From positions 1 to 13,124 of the forward strand of contig SVLG01000059.1 in NCBI GenBank assembly GCA_015068055.1: a stretch of DNA of 13,124 bases, in the 5' to 3' direction. This document shows, in pieces, positions 1 through 6,409 of the stretch (position 1 is its first letter; every line of letters starts with the position of its first letter). The translations under genes were made by a program, and so were the position numbers. A model generated the notes under the pieces. It was not told the DNA's origin, did not search any database, and worked only from the letters and a program-made list of their open reading frames with translations. The stretch is from Oscillospiraceae bacterium (GTDB lineage Bacteria; Bacillota_A; Clostridia; Oscillospirales; Oscillospiraceae).

Positions 1-765
1 CTGGTCTGCGGCGGCATTACTCTCCTGTGTGTCCTGCTTTTGCTGGTGGCCGCCCTGCAGGGCGACAAGCCTCTGGTCGAAGAAGCCCCCGCCGACGTTA
101 CGGATCTCCCCGCTGCTGACCGGGCTTACTTTGAAAGCGCCGAGTATGCAGCCGCGGCCGCATGGGAGAGCTTCCGCTCCGGCTTCGACAGTGACGGCAG
201 CGTTTTCAACGCCTTTCTGACCAACGGTGTGGAGCTGGATAAAAAGTATGAACTCTATCCCGTCTACTCCCAGGAGATGGCCGACGAGCTGGAGCGCATC
301 CGCGGCCAATATGGGCTGGCTCTCCATGAGGAGATTGGCTATTTCTACACTGCCGAGGAGCTTTACGCCGCAGCCGGTACCGATGCTTTCATCCGTTCTG
401 ACGGCGGCTGTGTGGGTTACATTTATAACGATGGCAGCTTCCATTTCGACGGCAGCGCCTATCTCAGCGGCAGTGTGACGGCGGAATACCGTTTCGACCG
501 GCATATGCGCGGTATTCTCGCGGAAGAAACGCTGCTGCTGGGCCGCGGGGATGACTGGCAAAGCTGGAGTCTTGAAATCAGCGACCGACAGCTGCTTCAT
601 CTGGCGCTGGGCACGGAACGCTGTGTAATCCATGCCGCGCTGCCGGACTCTTTTGTCAGTATCACAGTGCTGGCCGGTGCTGCCACCGGCGAAAACCCCA
701 AGGGCATCACGGCCGCTGCACTGGAAGAACTGGCCGCACACTTCGACTGGACGGCCATCCGATAA
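1..765 (+). CDS. Membrane-anchored hypothetical protein, 5' end outside window
   Basis: I do not recognise this protein. Frame 1 is open from the first base, so the true start lies upstream; the first in-frame start-like codon, a TTG at 40, falls inside a hydrophobic stretch and is not a credible start. The visible product begins with a membrane segment of about 17 residues (rich in Leu, Val, Cys, Ala), then an acidic, Ala-rich segment and a globular region of about 200 residues with many aromatic residues and several YxYxDG-like strands. This fits an N-terminally anchored protein with an extracytoplasmic beta-rich domain, which is inference from composition. The TAA stop adjoins a bidirectional terminator shared with the convergent transporter gene. 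Codon use resembles the neighbours. Any gene upstream in the same transcript is out of view. Confidence 0.75.
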   Translation: MVCGGITLLCVLLLLVAALQGDKPLVEEAPADVTDLPAADRAYFESAEYAAAAAWESFRSGFDSDGSVFNAFLTNGVELDKKYELYPVYSQEMADELERIRGQYGLALHEEIGYFYTAEELYAAAGTDAFIRSDGGCVGYIYNDGSFHFDGSAYLSGSVTAEYRFDRHMRGILAEETLLLGRGDDWQSWSLEISDRQLLHLALGTERCVIHAALPDSFVSITVLAGAATGENPKGITAAALEELAAHFDWTAIR

Positions 766-802
766 AAAAAGACCATGTGGTTTTTACCACATGGTCTTTT
801 TT
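765..802. terminator. Bidirectional rho-independent terminator
   Basis: Inverted repeat with arms 765-781 and 786-802 around a four-base T loop. The 17-bp stem has an A-run on its left and a T-run on its right, so it reads as an intrinsic terminator on both strands. It overlaps the last base of the stop codon at 763-765 and the stop of the minus-strand transporter at 801-803, and so serves both convergent genes. Confidence 0.9.
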
Positions 803-1817
803 ATACAGCAAGAAAGCCCAGCCACATCAATGTGCAAATGATTAGGAACATGGTTATAACGGAAAAGACGCTGGTCCATACCACCAACTGTGTCGCCAGC
901 TGCTCATCGCCGCCCATTTCCGCCGCCATAACAGCCCCGGCCACCGCAGCAGGGGTTGCAAACTGCGACACCAGTCCCGGAAACTCATAAATGCCGCAGG
1001 ACAGCCGCCCCGTACCGCTCAGATAAACCGCCGTACCAATGGCGATCAGGGGTGCAATGATCAAGCGAAAAACCGTCGTTGCCGCAATCTCTTTCAAAAG
1101 CCCCCTCACCGCGCGGTACTCAAACCGTCCACCCAACACCAGCAATGCAAAGGGCGTAGTAATGCTTTTCAGGTTTTCTATCACCGTATAGACCGGCTTT
1201 AACTGCACATTCAGAGCAAATACCACCGTTCCGAAAAACCTTCGCTGGGCTTCCCGGATCAGAAGGCACGCAAATCCCAGTACACCGCCGATGATTAAGG
1301 GGTTCCTGACGATCTTTTTCAATGCAGAACGGACGCTGTGCTTTCCCTCCGCAGCGGAAAAGATACTCAGAGAGATTACCGCCAGCACACTGTAAAGGGC
1401 AGAACCCGTGGTGGAAATAACCGCCGCCATTGTCTCGGCCCGGGGCCCACCCAACGCGGCAGCGATGGCCAGTCCCAAAATGGCAGAGTTGCCGCGGTAT
1501 GTACTCTGCCAGACAACGCCCCGGCGGTTGGGTATCTTCGTTACGGATACGGCCCAGAAAAAGCCCAGCACGAAAAGCAGCAGTATCATACCTAGACAGT
1601 AGAGAAGCACCTGCCAATTGACAGCCGAAAAGCCATCCAGCCGATAAACATTCACGAACAACGTAGCCGGCAGCGTCACATGAAAAACCAGCCAGTTGCC
1701 CTTTTGAAGAAAGTCCGGCGTAAAATAGCCCAGGCATTTGAGTACATAACCCAGCAGGATCAGCAAAACCACCGGGGCTATGGCATTGACCGCCGCCAGA
1801 ACGATGCCAAGCAGCAT
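801..1817 (-). CDS. AEC family transporter (auxin efflux carrier-like)
   Basis: A 338-residue integral membrane protein with about ten hydrophobic segments arranged as two five-helix halves with a polar centre. This matches the length and layout of the AEC/Mem_trans family, whose bacterial members carry out secondary transport of organic acids such as malate or malonate. Typical family features are the N-terminal helix ending in GYVLKCLGYF, the VFHVTLPATLF stretch near residue 50, the WQSTYRGNSAILGL segment near residue 105, and the C-terminal QFATPAAVAGAVMA helix containing a conserved proline. The ATG at 1817 has AGGTGA upstream and lies one base from the pyruvate kinase stop, so the two genes are very likely co-transcribed and perhaps translationally coupled. 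The substrate cannot be read from sequence; the pyruvate kinase neighbour makes a carboxylate plausible. Confidence 0.9.
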   Translation of the reverse strand: MLLGIVLAAVNAIAPVVLLILLGYVLKCLGYFTPDFLQKGNWLVFHVTLPATLFVNVYRLDGFSAVNWQVLLYCLGMILLLFVLGFFWAVSVTKIPNRRGVVWQSTYRGNSAILGLAIAAALGGPRAETMAAVISTTGSALYSVLAVISLSIFSAAEGKHSVRSALKKIVRNPLIIGGVLGFACLLIREAQRRFFGTVVFALNVQLKPVYTVIENLKSITTPFALLVLGGRFEYRAVRGLLKEIAATTVFRLIIAPLIAIGTAVYLSGTGRLSCGIYEFPGLVSQFATPAAVAGAVMAAEMGGDEQLATQLVVWTSVFSVITMFLIICTLMWLGFLAV

Positions 1818-1818
1818 C

Positions 1819-3234
1819 TCAAATCACCTGCGCCTTGATCAGGTTGGTACTGGGTGTCTCACCAAGGGGAATACCCGCCGTAATGACCACCGTGTCACCC
1901 ATGGTGGCCGCGCCGCATTCCCGGGCCACGTCGGCCGCACGCTGCAGCAGCACGTCGGTGCTCTCGGTACGCTCACTCTTAAAGGCCTGCACACCCCAGC
2001 AGATGCTCAGCTGCCGCTGTACCCGCTCATTGGGTGTGATGGCCAGAATGGGGCAGCCGGGGCGGAAGCGGGCGATCATGCGGGCCGTATGGCCGCTGAG
2101 GGTCATGGTAACAATGGCGGACGCATTCAGATCCTGCGCCGTGGTGCAGCAGGCATGGGTGATGGCCTCATTGATGCTGTCGTTGCCGGAGTGGGTGCGG
2201 CGGCGGAAGCGATCCCAGAGCAGGACCGAGGCCTCGGCGGTCTCCACCGTCTCCACCATGGTCTCCAGCGCTTCGATGGGATACTTGCCCGAGGCAGTCT
2301 CACCGGAGAGCATCACGCAGCTGGCATCCTCAAAAATGGCGTTGGCCACGTCGGAAACCTCGGCCCGGGTGGGACGCGGGTTGCGGATCATGGAATCCAG
2401 CATCTGCGTGGCAATGATCACGGGCTTGCCCCGCTTTACAGCACCTTCCACCATGCGCTTCTGAGCCACGGGCACCTGGCAGGCAGGGATCTCCACGCCC
2501 AGATCACCCCGGGCCACCATGACCGCATCCGCCGCATCCAGAATTTCCTCCAGATTATTGAGACCCTCCCGGTTCTCCACCTTGGCAATGATGCGGATAT
2601 CCGGCGCACCGCTGTCCACCAGAACCCGGCGGACCGCCGCCACATCCTCGGCGCTGCGGATGAAGGAGGCGGCCACCCAGTCAAAGCCAAGCTCCGCGGC
2701 AAAACGAAGGTCTGCCTCATCCCGCTCGGTAACGGCAGGCAGCGCCACGTGGACATCGGGAATGGTGATGCTTTTATTGTTGGAGAGATATCCGCCGGTC
2801 ACAACGCGGCAGCGGGTCTCCGTACCGGAAAAGCCGATTACTTCCAGCTCGATAAGGCCATCGTCCAGCAAAATCATGTCGCCGGCCTTGAGCTCCGCCG
2901 CCAGATTGGGATAGGTAACGCTGACACGCTCCGCATTGCCCTCCACCTCCTCGGCGCAAAGGGTGAACACCGCCCCGGTCAGAAGCTCCGCACCGTCCCC
3001 GGCAAACTTCTTCACGCGGATCTCCGGCCCCTTGGTATCCAGAATGGCAGCCACGGGTGCACCCAGCTCCCGCCGGGCCTTGTCGAGCCTCTCAAAGGTG
3101 GCCCGATGGCTTTCATGGGTGCCGTGGGAAAAGTTGAAGCGGGCGCCGTTCATACCGCTGCGAATCAGGGCACGGATGGACTCGTCATTATCCACTGCCG
3201 GACCCAGCGTGCAGATGATTTTTGTCTTGCGCAT
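1819..3234 (-). CDS. pyk: Pyruvate kinase
   Basis: Pyruvate kinase catalyses the last ATP-forming step of glycolysis, phosphoenolpyruvate plus ADP to pyruvate plus ATP, in the cytoplasm. The 471-residue product starts with the family's MRKTKIICTLGPA. It has NFSHG (substrate and K+ site region), DTKGPEIR at the junction of the A and B domains, IAKVENREGLNN with the catalytic lysine, the metal-binding MVARGDLGVEI, ATQMLDSM and the SGETASGKYP loop, followed by an allosteric C-terminal domain. It is the short form, without the extra PEP-utiliser-like domain of Bacillus enzymes. I chose the ATG at 3234 because GGAGGG lies six bases upstream and the protein then starts at the conserved motif; an in-frame TTG at 3300 would add 22 unrelated residues and lie upstream of the predicted promoter. 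The AEC transporter follows after one base. Confidence 0.97.
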   Translation of the reverse strand: MRKTKIICTLGPAVDNDESIRALIRSGMNGARFNFSHGTHESHRATFERLDKARRELGAPVAAILDTKGPEIRVKKFAGDGAELLTGAVFTLCAEEVEGNAERVSVTYPNLAAELKAGDMILLDDGLIELEVIGFSGTETRCRVVTGGYLSNNKSITIPDVHVALPAVTERDEADLRFAAELGFDWVAASFIRSAEDVAAVRRVLVDSGAPDIRIIAKVENREGLNNLEEILDAADAVMVARGDLGVEIPACQVPVAQKRMVEGAVKRGKPVIIATQMLDSMIRNPRPTRAEVSDVANAIFEDASCVMLSGETASGKYPIEALETMVETVETAEASVLLWDRFRRRTHSGNDSINEAITHACCTTAQDLNASAIVTMTLSGHTARMIARFRPGCPILAITPNERVQRQLSICWGVQAFKSERTESTDVLLQRAADVARECGAATMGDTVVITAGIPLGETPSTNLIKAQVI

Positions 3235-3267
3235 GGAAAACCCTCCAAACTGTCTTTTATGTCCATC

Positions 3268-3296
3268 ATAATACCACAGTATGGGCAGTTTGAAAA
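3268..3296 (-). promoter_or_regulatory. Predicted sigma-A promoter of pyk
   Basis: Read on the minus strand: -35 TTTTCA (3291-3296), a 17-base spacer and -10 TATTAT (3268-3273), preceded by TGG, an extended -10. The expected transcript start is near 3261, giving a leader of about 26 bases that contains the pyk ribosome binding site. It lies back to back with the promoter at 3314-3342. Confidence 0.65.
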
Positions 3297-3313
3297 GCAA
3301 TTCAGTCAGGAAT

Positions 3314-3342
3314 TTGACAACTCCCCGTAAATATGGTAAGGT
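3314..3342 (+). promoter_or_regulatory. Predicted sigma-A promoter of the SH3-domain gene
   Basis: A perfect -35 TTGACA (3314-3319), a 17-base spacer and a weak -10 TAAGGT (3337-3342) preceded by TGG, an extended -10. The start point would be near 3349, downstream of the ATG at 3333. This argues against the longer reading frame and for the start at 3387. Confidence 0.65.
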
Positions 3343-3386
3343 TACGGGAAGTAACCCCCTATCCCTTGTATGAAAGGACGATGCGT

Positions 3387-4478
3387 ATGAGACGCTTTTC
3401 TGCTTTGGCCGTCATCTTTCTCGTACTCTGCGCCGGCTCCATCCTGCTGATGCGAAGCTGCGGTGGTGACCGCGCCGATGATATGCCGCCGCTTCCCACA
3501 CCGGAAAGTGTGATGGAACCCACTCCCACACCCGATCCCATGTCGCTGATCGCCACACCCGAACCGCTGCCCACTCCGGTCCCTACCCCCAGCTACGAGG
3601 GCAAGGTCTGGACTACCGACGGCGTAAATCTTCGTCTGGGTCCCGGTACCGATTTTGACATCTTCAACGCTGTAGACAAAGGAACCGAGCTGCAGCGTAC
3701 CGGCATGGCCGAAAACGGCTGGAGCATCGTGCAGTTCAACGGCGCCGAATGCTACGTAAGCAGTACCTACATAAGCACCACACCTCCCAGCGCCGCCCCC
3801 GAGGCTGCGTCCACCAATACCTTCAACGTCACCCCCTGCAGCGACACCGTCTGGACCACCGACGGCATGAACCTCCGTCGTGGCCCCGGTACTGATTATG
3901 ATATCGCCATCACGGTGGAGAAAGACACAGAACTCCAGCGCACCGGCACCACCGATAACAACTGGAGTCGGGTCCTCTTTGAAAACGTGGGCTACTATGT
4001 GGACAGTTCCTACCTCAGCACCACGCCGCCCACCCCCGAGGAGGGTGAGGAAGCCAGCGTGGGAAGCGAGGAAGCCAGCACCGCTCCCCCGGCCGTCTCC
4101 GGCGATTTTCCCACCGAGGGCAGCTTTGAGTCCAACACCGGCGTGTCTCTGAACATCCGGGTGGACTGGAACGTAGCCGACAACGGCGACGGCAGCCGCA
4201 CGCTGAATTTGCAGGCTACACTCCTCTCCTGCACGCTGGAGGCTGCTTCCTATGCCGATGATCTTTGCTTCAAGGTCGGCAACGACACCTTCTATGTCAC
4301 CAGCAAGGGTGTCAGCGTCAGCTCCCCCAGCGTGGTCGAAACTGTGCTGGGCAGCTGCAGCGCCACCGTGGACTCCGTTGGCGTTCCGGTCACGGTAAGC
4401 TGGCGTTTCAACGGCAGCTACAGCGGACAGCAGATCGAATATGTCACGGCCACTCAGACCCTTACCTTTGGCAGTTGA
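3387..4478 (+). CDS. Membrane-anchored protein with two bacterial SH3 domains
   Basis: A 363-residue product. An uncleaved-looking membrane segment (about residues 4-23) is followed by a Pro/Thr-rich spacer (about 33-69) and two SH3_3-type domains at about 74-130 and 155-211, each opening with VWTTDG, then NLRxGPGTD and a WS near the middle. An acidic Glu/Ser/Ala linker and an unrecognised beta-rich C-terminal domain of about 120 residues follow. Bacterial SH3 domains commonly bind cell-wall peptides or act as surface targeting modules, so an extracytoplasmic wall-associated role is likely; no catalytic domain is visible. I chose the ATG at 3387 because AAAGGA (3373-3378) lies eight bases upstream; the ATG at 3381 would be only two bases from it, and 3333 lies before the predicted transcript start. 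No good lipobox is seen. A bidirectional terminator follows the stop. Confidence 0.85.
   Translation: MRRFSALAVIFLVLCAGSILLMRSCGGDRADDMPPLPTPESVMEPTPTPDPMSLIATPEPLPTPVPTPSYEGKVWTTDGVNLRLGPGTDFDIFNAVDKGTELQRTGMAENGWSIVQFNGAECYVSSTYISTTPPSAAPEAASTNTFNVTPCSDTVWTTDGMNLRRGPGTDYDIAITVEKDTELQRTGTTDNNWSRVLFENVGYYVDSSYLSTTPPTPEEGEEASVGSEEASTAPPAVSGDFPTEGSFESNTGVSLNIRVDWNVADNGDGSRTLNLQATLLSCTLEAASYADDLCFKVGNDTFYVTSKGVSVSSPSVVETVLGSCSATVDSVGVPVTVSWRFNGSYSGQQIEYVTATQTLTFGS
3606..4029 (+). repeat. Tandem SH3-domain duplication, 243-bp period
   Basis: The segments 3606-3786 and 3849-4029 encode two very similar SH3_3 domains and remain alike at DNA level, for example at the coding sequence for VWTTDG and the following Gly-Pro-Gly loop. 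The offset is exactly 243 bases, which suggests a unit duplication including the linker. Confidence 0.8.
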
Positions 4479-4483
4479 GCCGG

Positions 4484-4529
4484 ATATGAAAACACCCCGC
4501 CTCCCATGGTAGGCGGGGTGTTTTCATAT
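4484..4529. terminator. Bidirectional rho-independent terminator
   Basis: A perfect 19-bp inverted repeat, arms 4484-4502 and 4511-4529, with an eight-base loop. The GC-rich core sits next to AAAA/TTTT, so it can stop transcription from the SH3 gene and from the convergent TSCPD gene. Confidence 0.9.
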
Positions 4530-4531
4530 TC

Positions 4532-4771
4532 TCATATCTTTTCCAGCGCTCTTGCCAGCTGGTCGGGGCAGGAGGTGGACTTAAAGCCACACCTGATGCC
4601 CTTGACACGGCGGATGACTTCATCCTTGTCCATACCTTCCACCAAAGCAGCAATACCCTGAAGGTTGCCGCTGCAGCCGCCGTCAAAGCGAACGGCACTC
4701 ACCTTGCCCTCCTCCACCTGAAAGCGGATGGAGCGGGAACAGGTGCCGGAAGTTTTGTAGTTGTATTCCAT
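4532..4771 (-). CDS. Stand-alone TSCPD domain protein (TIGR03905-like)
   Basis: A 79-residue protein consisting of a single TSCPD domain. The name-giving motif TSCPDQLA is at about 66-73, and earlier parts match the family: GTCSR (C11), GGCSGNLQGI (C33) and GIRCGF (C61). TSCPD domains also occur at the C-terminus of some B12-dependent ribonucleotide reductases. The four cysteines (11, 33, 61, 68) suggest zinc or other metal binding, which is inference. The role of the free-standing version is unknown to me; a link to ribonucleotide reduction or metal handling is only a possibility. The ATG at 4771 has AGGAG five to six bases upstream. It starts 14 bases after the membrane protein gene on the same strand and probably shares its promoter. 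It ends at a bidirectional terminator. Confidence 0.88.
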   Translation of the reverse strand: MEYNYKTSGTCSRSIRFQVEEGKVSAVRFDGGCSGNLQGIAALVEGMDKDEVIRRVKGIRCGFKSTSCPDQLARALEKI

Positions 4772-4785
4772 GTGTCTCCTATGTA

Positions 4786-5577
4786 TCAGCCGGCCTGCTC
4801 TGCAGCCACTTCGATGACCTCACCGCTCTCTTTCACAAGGCCACCCTCAGCGCAGAAGTCGCAGGCATCGGTACGGTTGGCAGCCAGAGCATCCTCCAGC
4901 GTGCAGGCGGTGATGTTCTCGCTCTTGGAGTTGCGCAGGGACTGGCACTCCAGAGAGAAGTGGTAGCTCTTGCCGTACTTGGTGTAGTACACGTCACCGG
5001 TGTAGCCGTTCTCGTCGGCCTCCTCCAGAATCTCATTGACCTCATCCTGAGTAACAGGATTGTAGTCGGCGGAAGCGGAAGCGGCGCCAAGGAACACCAC
5101 GGCCAGAACAGCGGCCACGATCTTCTTGGTCCTGGCCTCAATCTTGTCGCTCTTGACGATCATGATGATGGCCAGAGGAGCCATGATGACACCGGCCATG
5201 ATGACGCCCAGCTGATTCCAGACGAACTGGATGAACTTATTATGGCTCTTGGTGGGGTGGATGTGGTTGGCCTTCTTCCAGAGAAGGGCAGCGACCACGC
5301 AGAGAACGCCGGCTACCACGATGTCGATCACGCACTCGGTAACAGCGTTGAGGAACAGCATACGGCAGGCGCCGAAGGGCAGGTTCAGCTCACCGATCTG
5401 AGGCAGATACATGGCGACGGCGGCCAGTGCCCAAAGTACAAAAGCCAGCACACGCCACAGGGCAGTATTTTTCTTCTCACCGCTTTCCTGTTCTTCCAGC
5501 TGGGCCACGGCGGCCTTCAGCGCAGCGGAGGTGGGTTTTTTCTTCGCAGGAGCTTTTTCGGTTTTCTTGGTAGCCAT
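4786..5577 (-). CDS. Four-helix membrane protein with C-terminal His/Cys motif
   Basis: A 263-residue product that I cannot name. It has a Lys-rich N-terminus (residues 1-37), then likely membrane helices at about 38-60, 72-100, 117-141 and 152-170, then an extramembrane tail. The tail carries VYYTKYGKSYHFSLECQSL, then EDALAANRTDACDFC. The pattern YH-x4-C ... A-L-x5-11-C-x2-C (H206, C211, C239, C242) resembles the short, probably metal-binding module found at the C-terminus of various clostridial nucleases and hypothetical proteins; that comparison is from memory. Metal binding or disulfide formation is therefore likely, and the function is unknown. The ATG at 5577 has GGGGGAG about seven bases upstream, and a strong promoter lies just before it. 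The TSCPD gene follows 14 bases downstream. Confidence 0.82.
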   Translation of the reverse strand: MATKKTEKAPAKKKPTSAALKAAVAQLEEQESGEKKNTALWRVLAFVLWALAAVAMYLPQIGELNLPFGACRMLFLNAVTECVIDIVVAGVLCVVAALLWKKANHIHPTKSHNKFIQFVWNQLGVIMAGVIMAPLAIIMIVKSDKIEARTKKIVAAVLAVVFLGAASASADYNPVTQDEVNEILEEADENGYTGDVYYTKYGKSYHFSLECQSLRNSKSENITACTLEDALAANRTDACDFCAEGGLVKESGEVIEVAAEQAG

Positions 5578-5612
5578 AGGTCTCTCCCCCTAAATAAATT
5601 TTGTCCATGATT

Positions 5613-5641
5613 ATTATAGCACTTTTTTCCCGTCTTGACAA
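5613..5641 (-). promoter_or_regulatory. Strong predicted sigma-A promoter of the membrane-protein/TSCPD unit
   Basis: Read on the minus strand: -35 TTGTCA (5636-5641), a 17-base spacer and a consensus -10 TATAAT (5613-5618) preceded by TGC (extended -10). The start point would be near 5606, about 28 bases before the ATG at 5577. This is the best promoter match in the window. Confidence 0.8.
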
Positions 5642-5669
5642 CTATCTGTTCTATATCTTGATATTTTTA

Positions 5670-5698
5670 TTGAAATAGCGCCCTAAGTATGGTACTTT
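5670..5698 (+). promoter_or_regulatory. Predicted sigma-A promoter of the DUF937/ribonuclease unit
   Basis: -35 TTGAAA (5670-5675), a 17-base spacer and -10 TACTTT (5693-5698) preceded by TGG (extended -10). The start point would be near 5705, about 27 bases before the ATG at 5732. It is the only clear promoter in front of the four plus-strand genes to 7545. Confidence 0.65.
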
Positions 5699-5731
5699 GT
5701 AGGTATTGAAATGGAAGGCAGGTAAGCAAGA

Positions 5732-6406
5732 ATGACCGACATTAAAAAGCTTCTGAACAACGATATTCTCAAGGAAATCAGCCGCGAGGCCGACGGCAAC
5801 ATCGATGCCGATGACGTGGCCAAGGTTCTCAATGCCGTTATGCCCCAGCTGGAAGAGAGCGTACGGAGCGGTGAGCTTGCCCAGCGCAGCGCCGACGTGC
5901 AGCGCGGCGGCGTGATGGATCTGCTGCCCCTGCTTCTGGGCGGCAACAGCGCCGGCATTACCAGCGCCGTTTCCCAGTCTACCGGTGTCAGCAACAACAG
6001 CGTTAACAGCATTCTGAAGATCGCAGCTCCCATCCTCCTCTATATGCTTCTCAAAGACGATAACGCTCCCCAGCAGCAGGGCGGCGGTCTCGGCCTTCTG
6101 GGCGCGCTTCTGGGCGGCGGCCAGCAGCCGCAGCAGAGCGCCGGTGCCGGTCTTCTGGGTGCCCTCCTCGGCGGTGGCCAGCAGCAGGCGCAGCCCCAGC
6201 AGAACATGGGCATGAACCTTCTCGGCTCCCTTCTTGGCGGCGGCCAGCAGCAGGCTCAGCCTCAGCAGAACGCTGCCGGCGGTCTCCTGGACCTCTTTGG
6301 CGGTCAGGCTCAGCAGCCCCAGCAGACCCAGCAGACCCAGCAGCAGAGCGGCGGCGCTGATCTGCTCGGCACCCTGTTCTCCATTCTGGGGGACAGCGGC
6401 AAGTAA
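5732..6406 (+). CDS. DUF937 domain protein with Gly/Gln-rich repeats
   Basis: A 224-residue product. Residues 1-109 form a helical domain of the DUF937 type: a D-x-D-x-DD stretch near 22-29, LLPLLLGG near 64, then a conserved block at 76-107 in which ITSAVSQSTG is followed by a helix ending in APILLYML. The function of DUF937 (YidB-like proteins) is not established. The second half is low complexity: about five copies of a LLGALLGGGQQ-type unit separated by Gln/Ala/Pro linkers, ending in LLGTLFSILG. It has no signal peptide and no cysteine. The ATG at 5732 has only a modest AGGTAA-like site eight or so bases upstream. It is the first gene of a tight unit, with the ribonuclease start three bases after its stop. 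Self-assembly through the repeats is a possible role (inference). Confidence 0.85.
   Translation: MTDIKKLLNNDILKEISREADGNIDADDVAKVLNAVMPQLEESVRSGELAQRSADVQRGGVMDLLPLLLGGNSAGITSAVSQSTGVSNNSVNSILKIAAPILLYMLLKDDNAPQQQGGGLGLLGALLGGGQQPQQSAGAGLLGALLGGGQQQAQPQQNMGMNLLGSLLGGGQQQAQPQQNAAGGLLDLFGGQAQQPQQTQQTQQQSGGADLLGTLFSILGDSGK
6080..6394 (+). repeat. In-gene Gly-Leu/Gln-rich repeat array
   Basis: Within the DUF937 gene, residues about 117-221 comprise degenerate units of 20-26 codons: (G)LLGALLGGGQQ, a near copy, LLGSLLGGGQQ, LLDLFGGQ and LLGTLF, each followed by a Gln-rich linker such as QAQPQQN. The two central units keep nearly identical DNA over about 30 bases, so slippage or recent expansion is likely. 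Confidence 0.8.
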
Positions 6407-6409
6407 GTC

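Noticed and set aside
3235..3300. Upstream TTG start for pyruvate kinase
   Set aside because: It would add 22 residues not found in the family and would start upstream of the predicted -10; the ATG at 3234 has a good ribosome binding site.
1780..3330. A long plus-strand open frame of about 516 codons opposite pyruvate kinase
   Set aside because: It is antisense to a strongly conserved gene, its product is His/Gly/Arg-rich with no recognisable domain, and it has no promoter or ribosome binding site; GC-rich codon usage explains the lack of stops.
3333..3386. Upstream ATG for the SH3 protein
   Set aside because: It lies between the -35 and -10 elements of the predicted promoter and lacks a ribosome binding site; the ATG at 3387 has AAAGGA eight bases before it.
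3399..3431. Lipoprotein signal in the SH3 protein around Cys15
   Set aside because: The residue before the cysteine is Leu, which fits a lipobox poorly, and hydrophobicity continues past it; a plain membrane anchor is more likely.
4960..5610. Plus-strand open frame opposite the four-helix membrane protein
   Set aside because: The minus-strand gene has the promoter, ribosome binding site and helices; the opposite frame runs into that promoter region and has no signals.
5711..5725. Tiny four-codon leader frame before the DUF937 gene
   Set aside because: It has no ribosome binding site and too few residues to suggest an attenuator; most likely chance.
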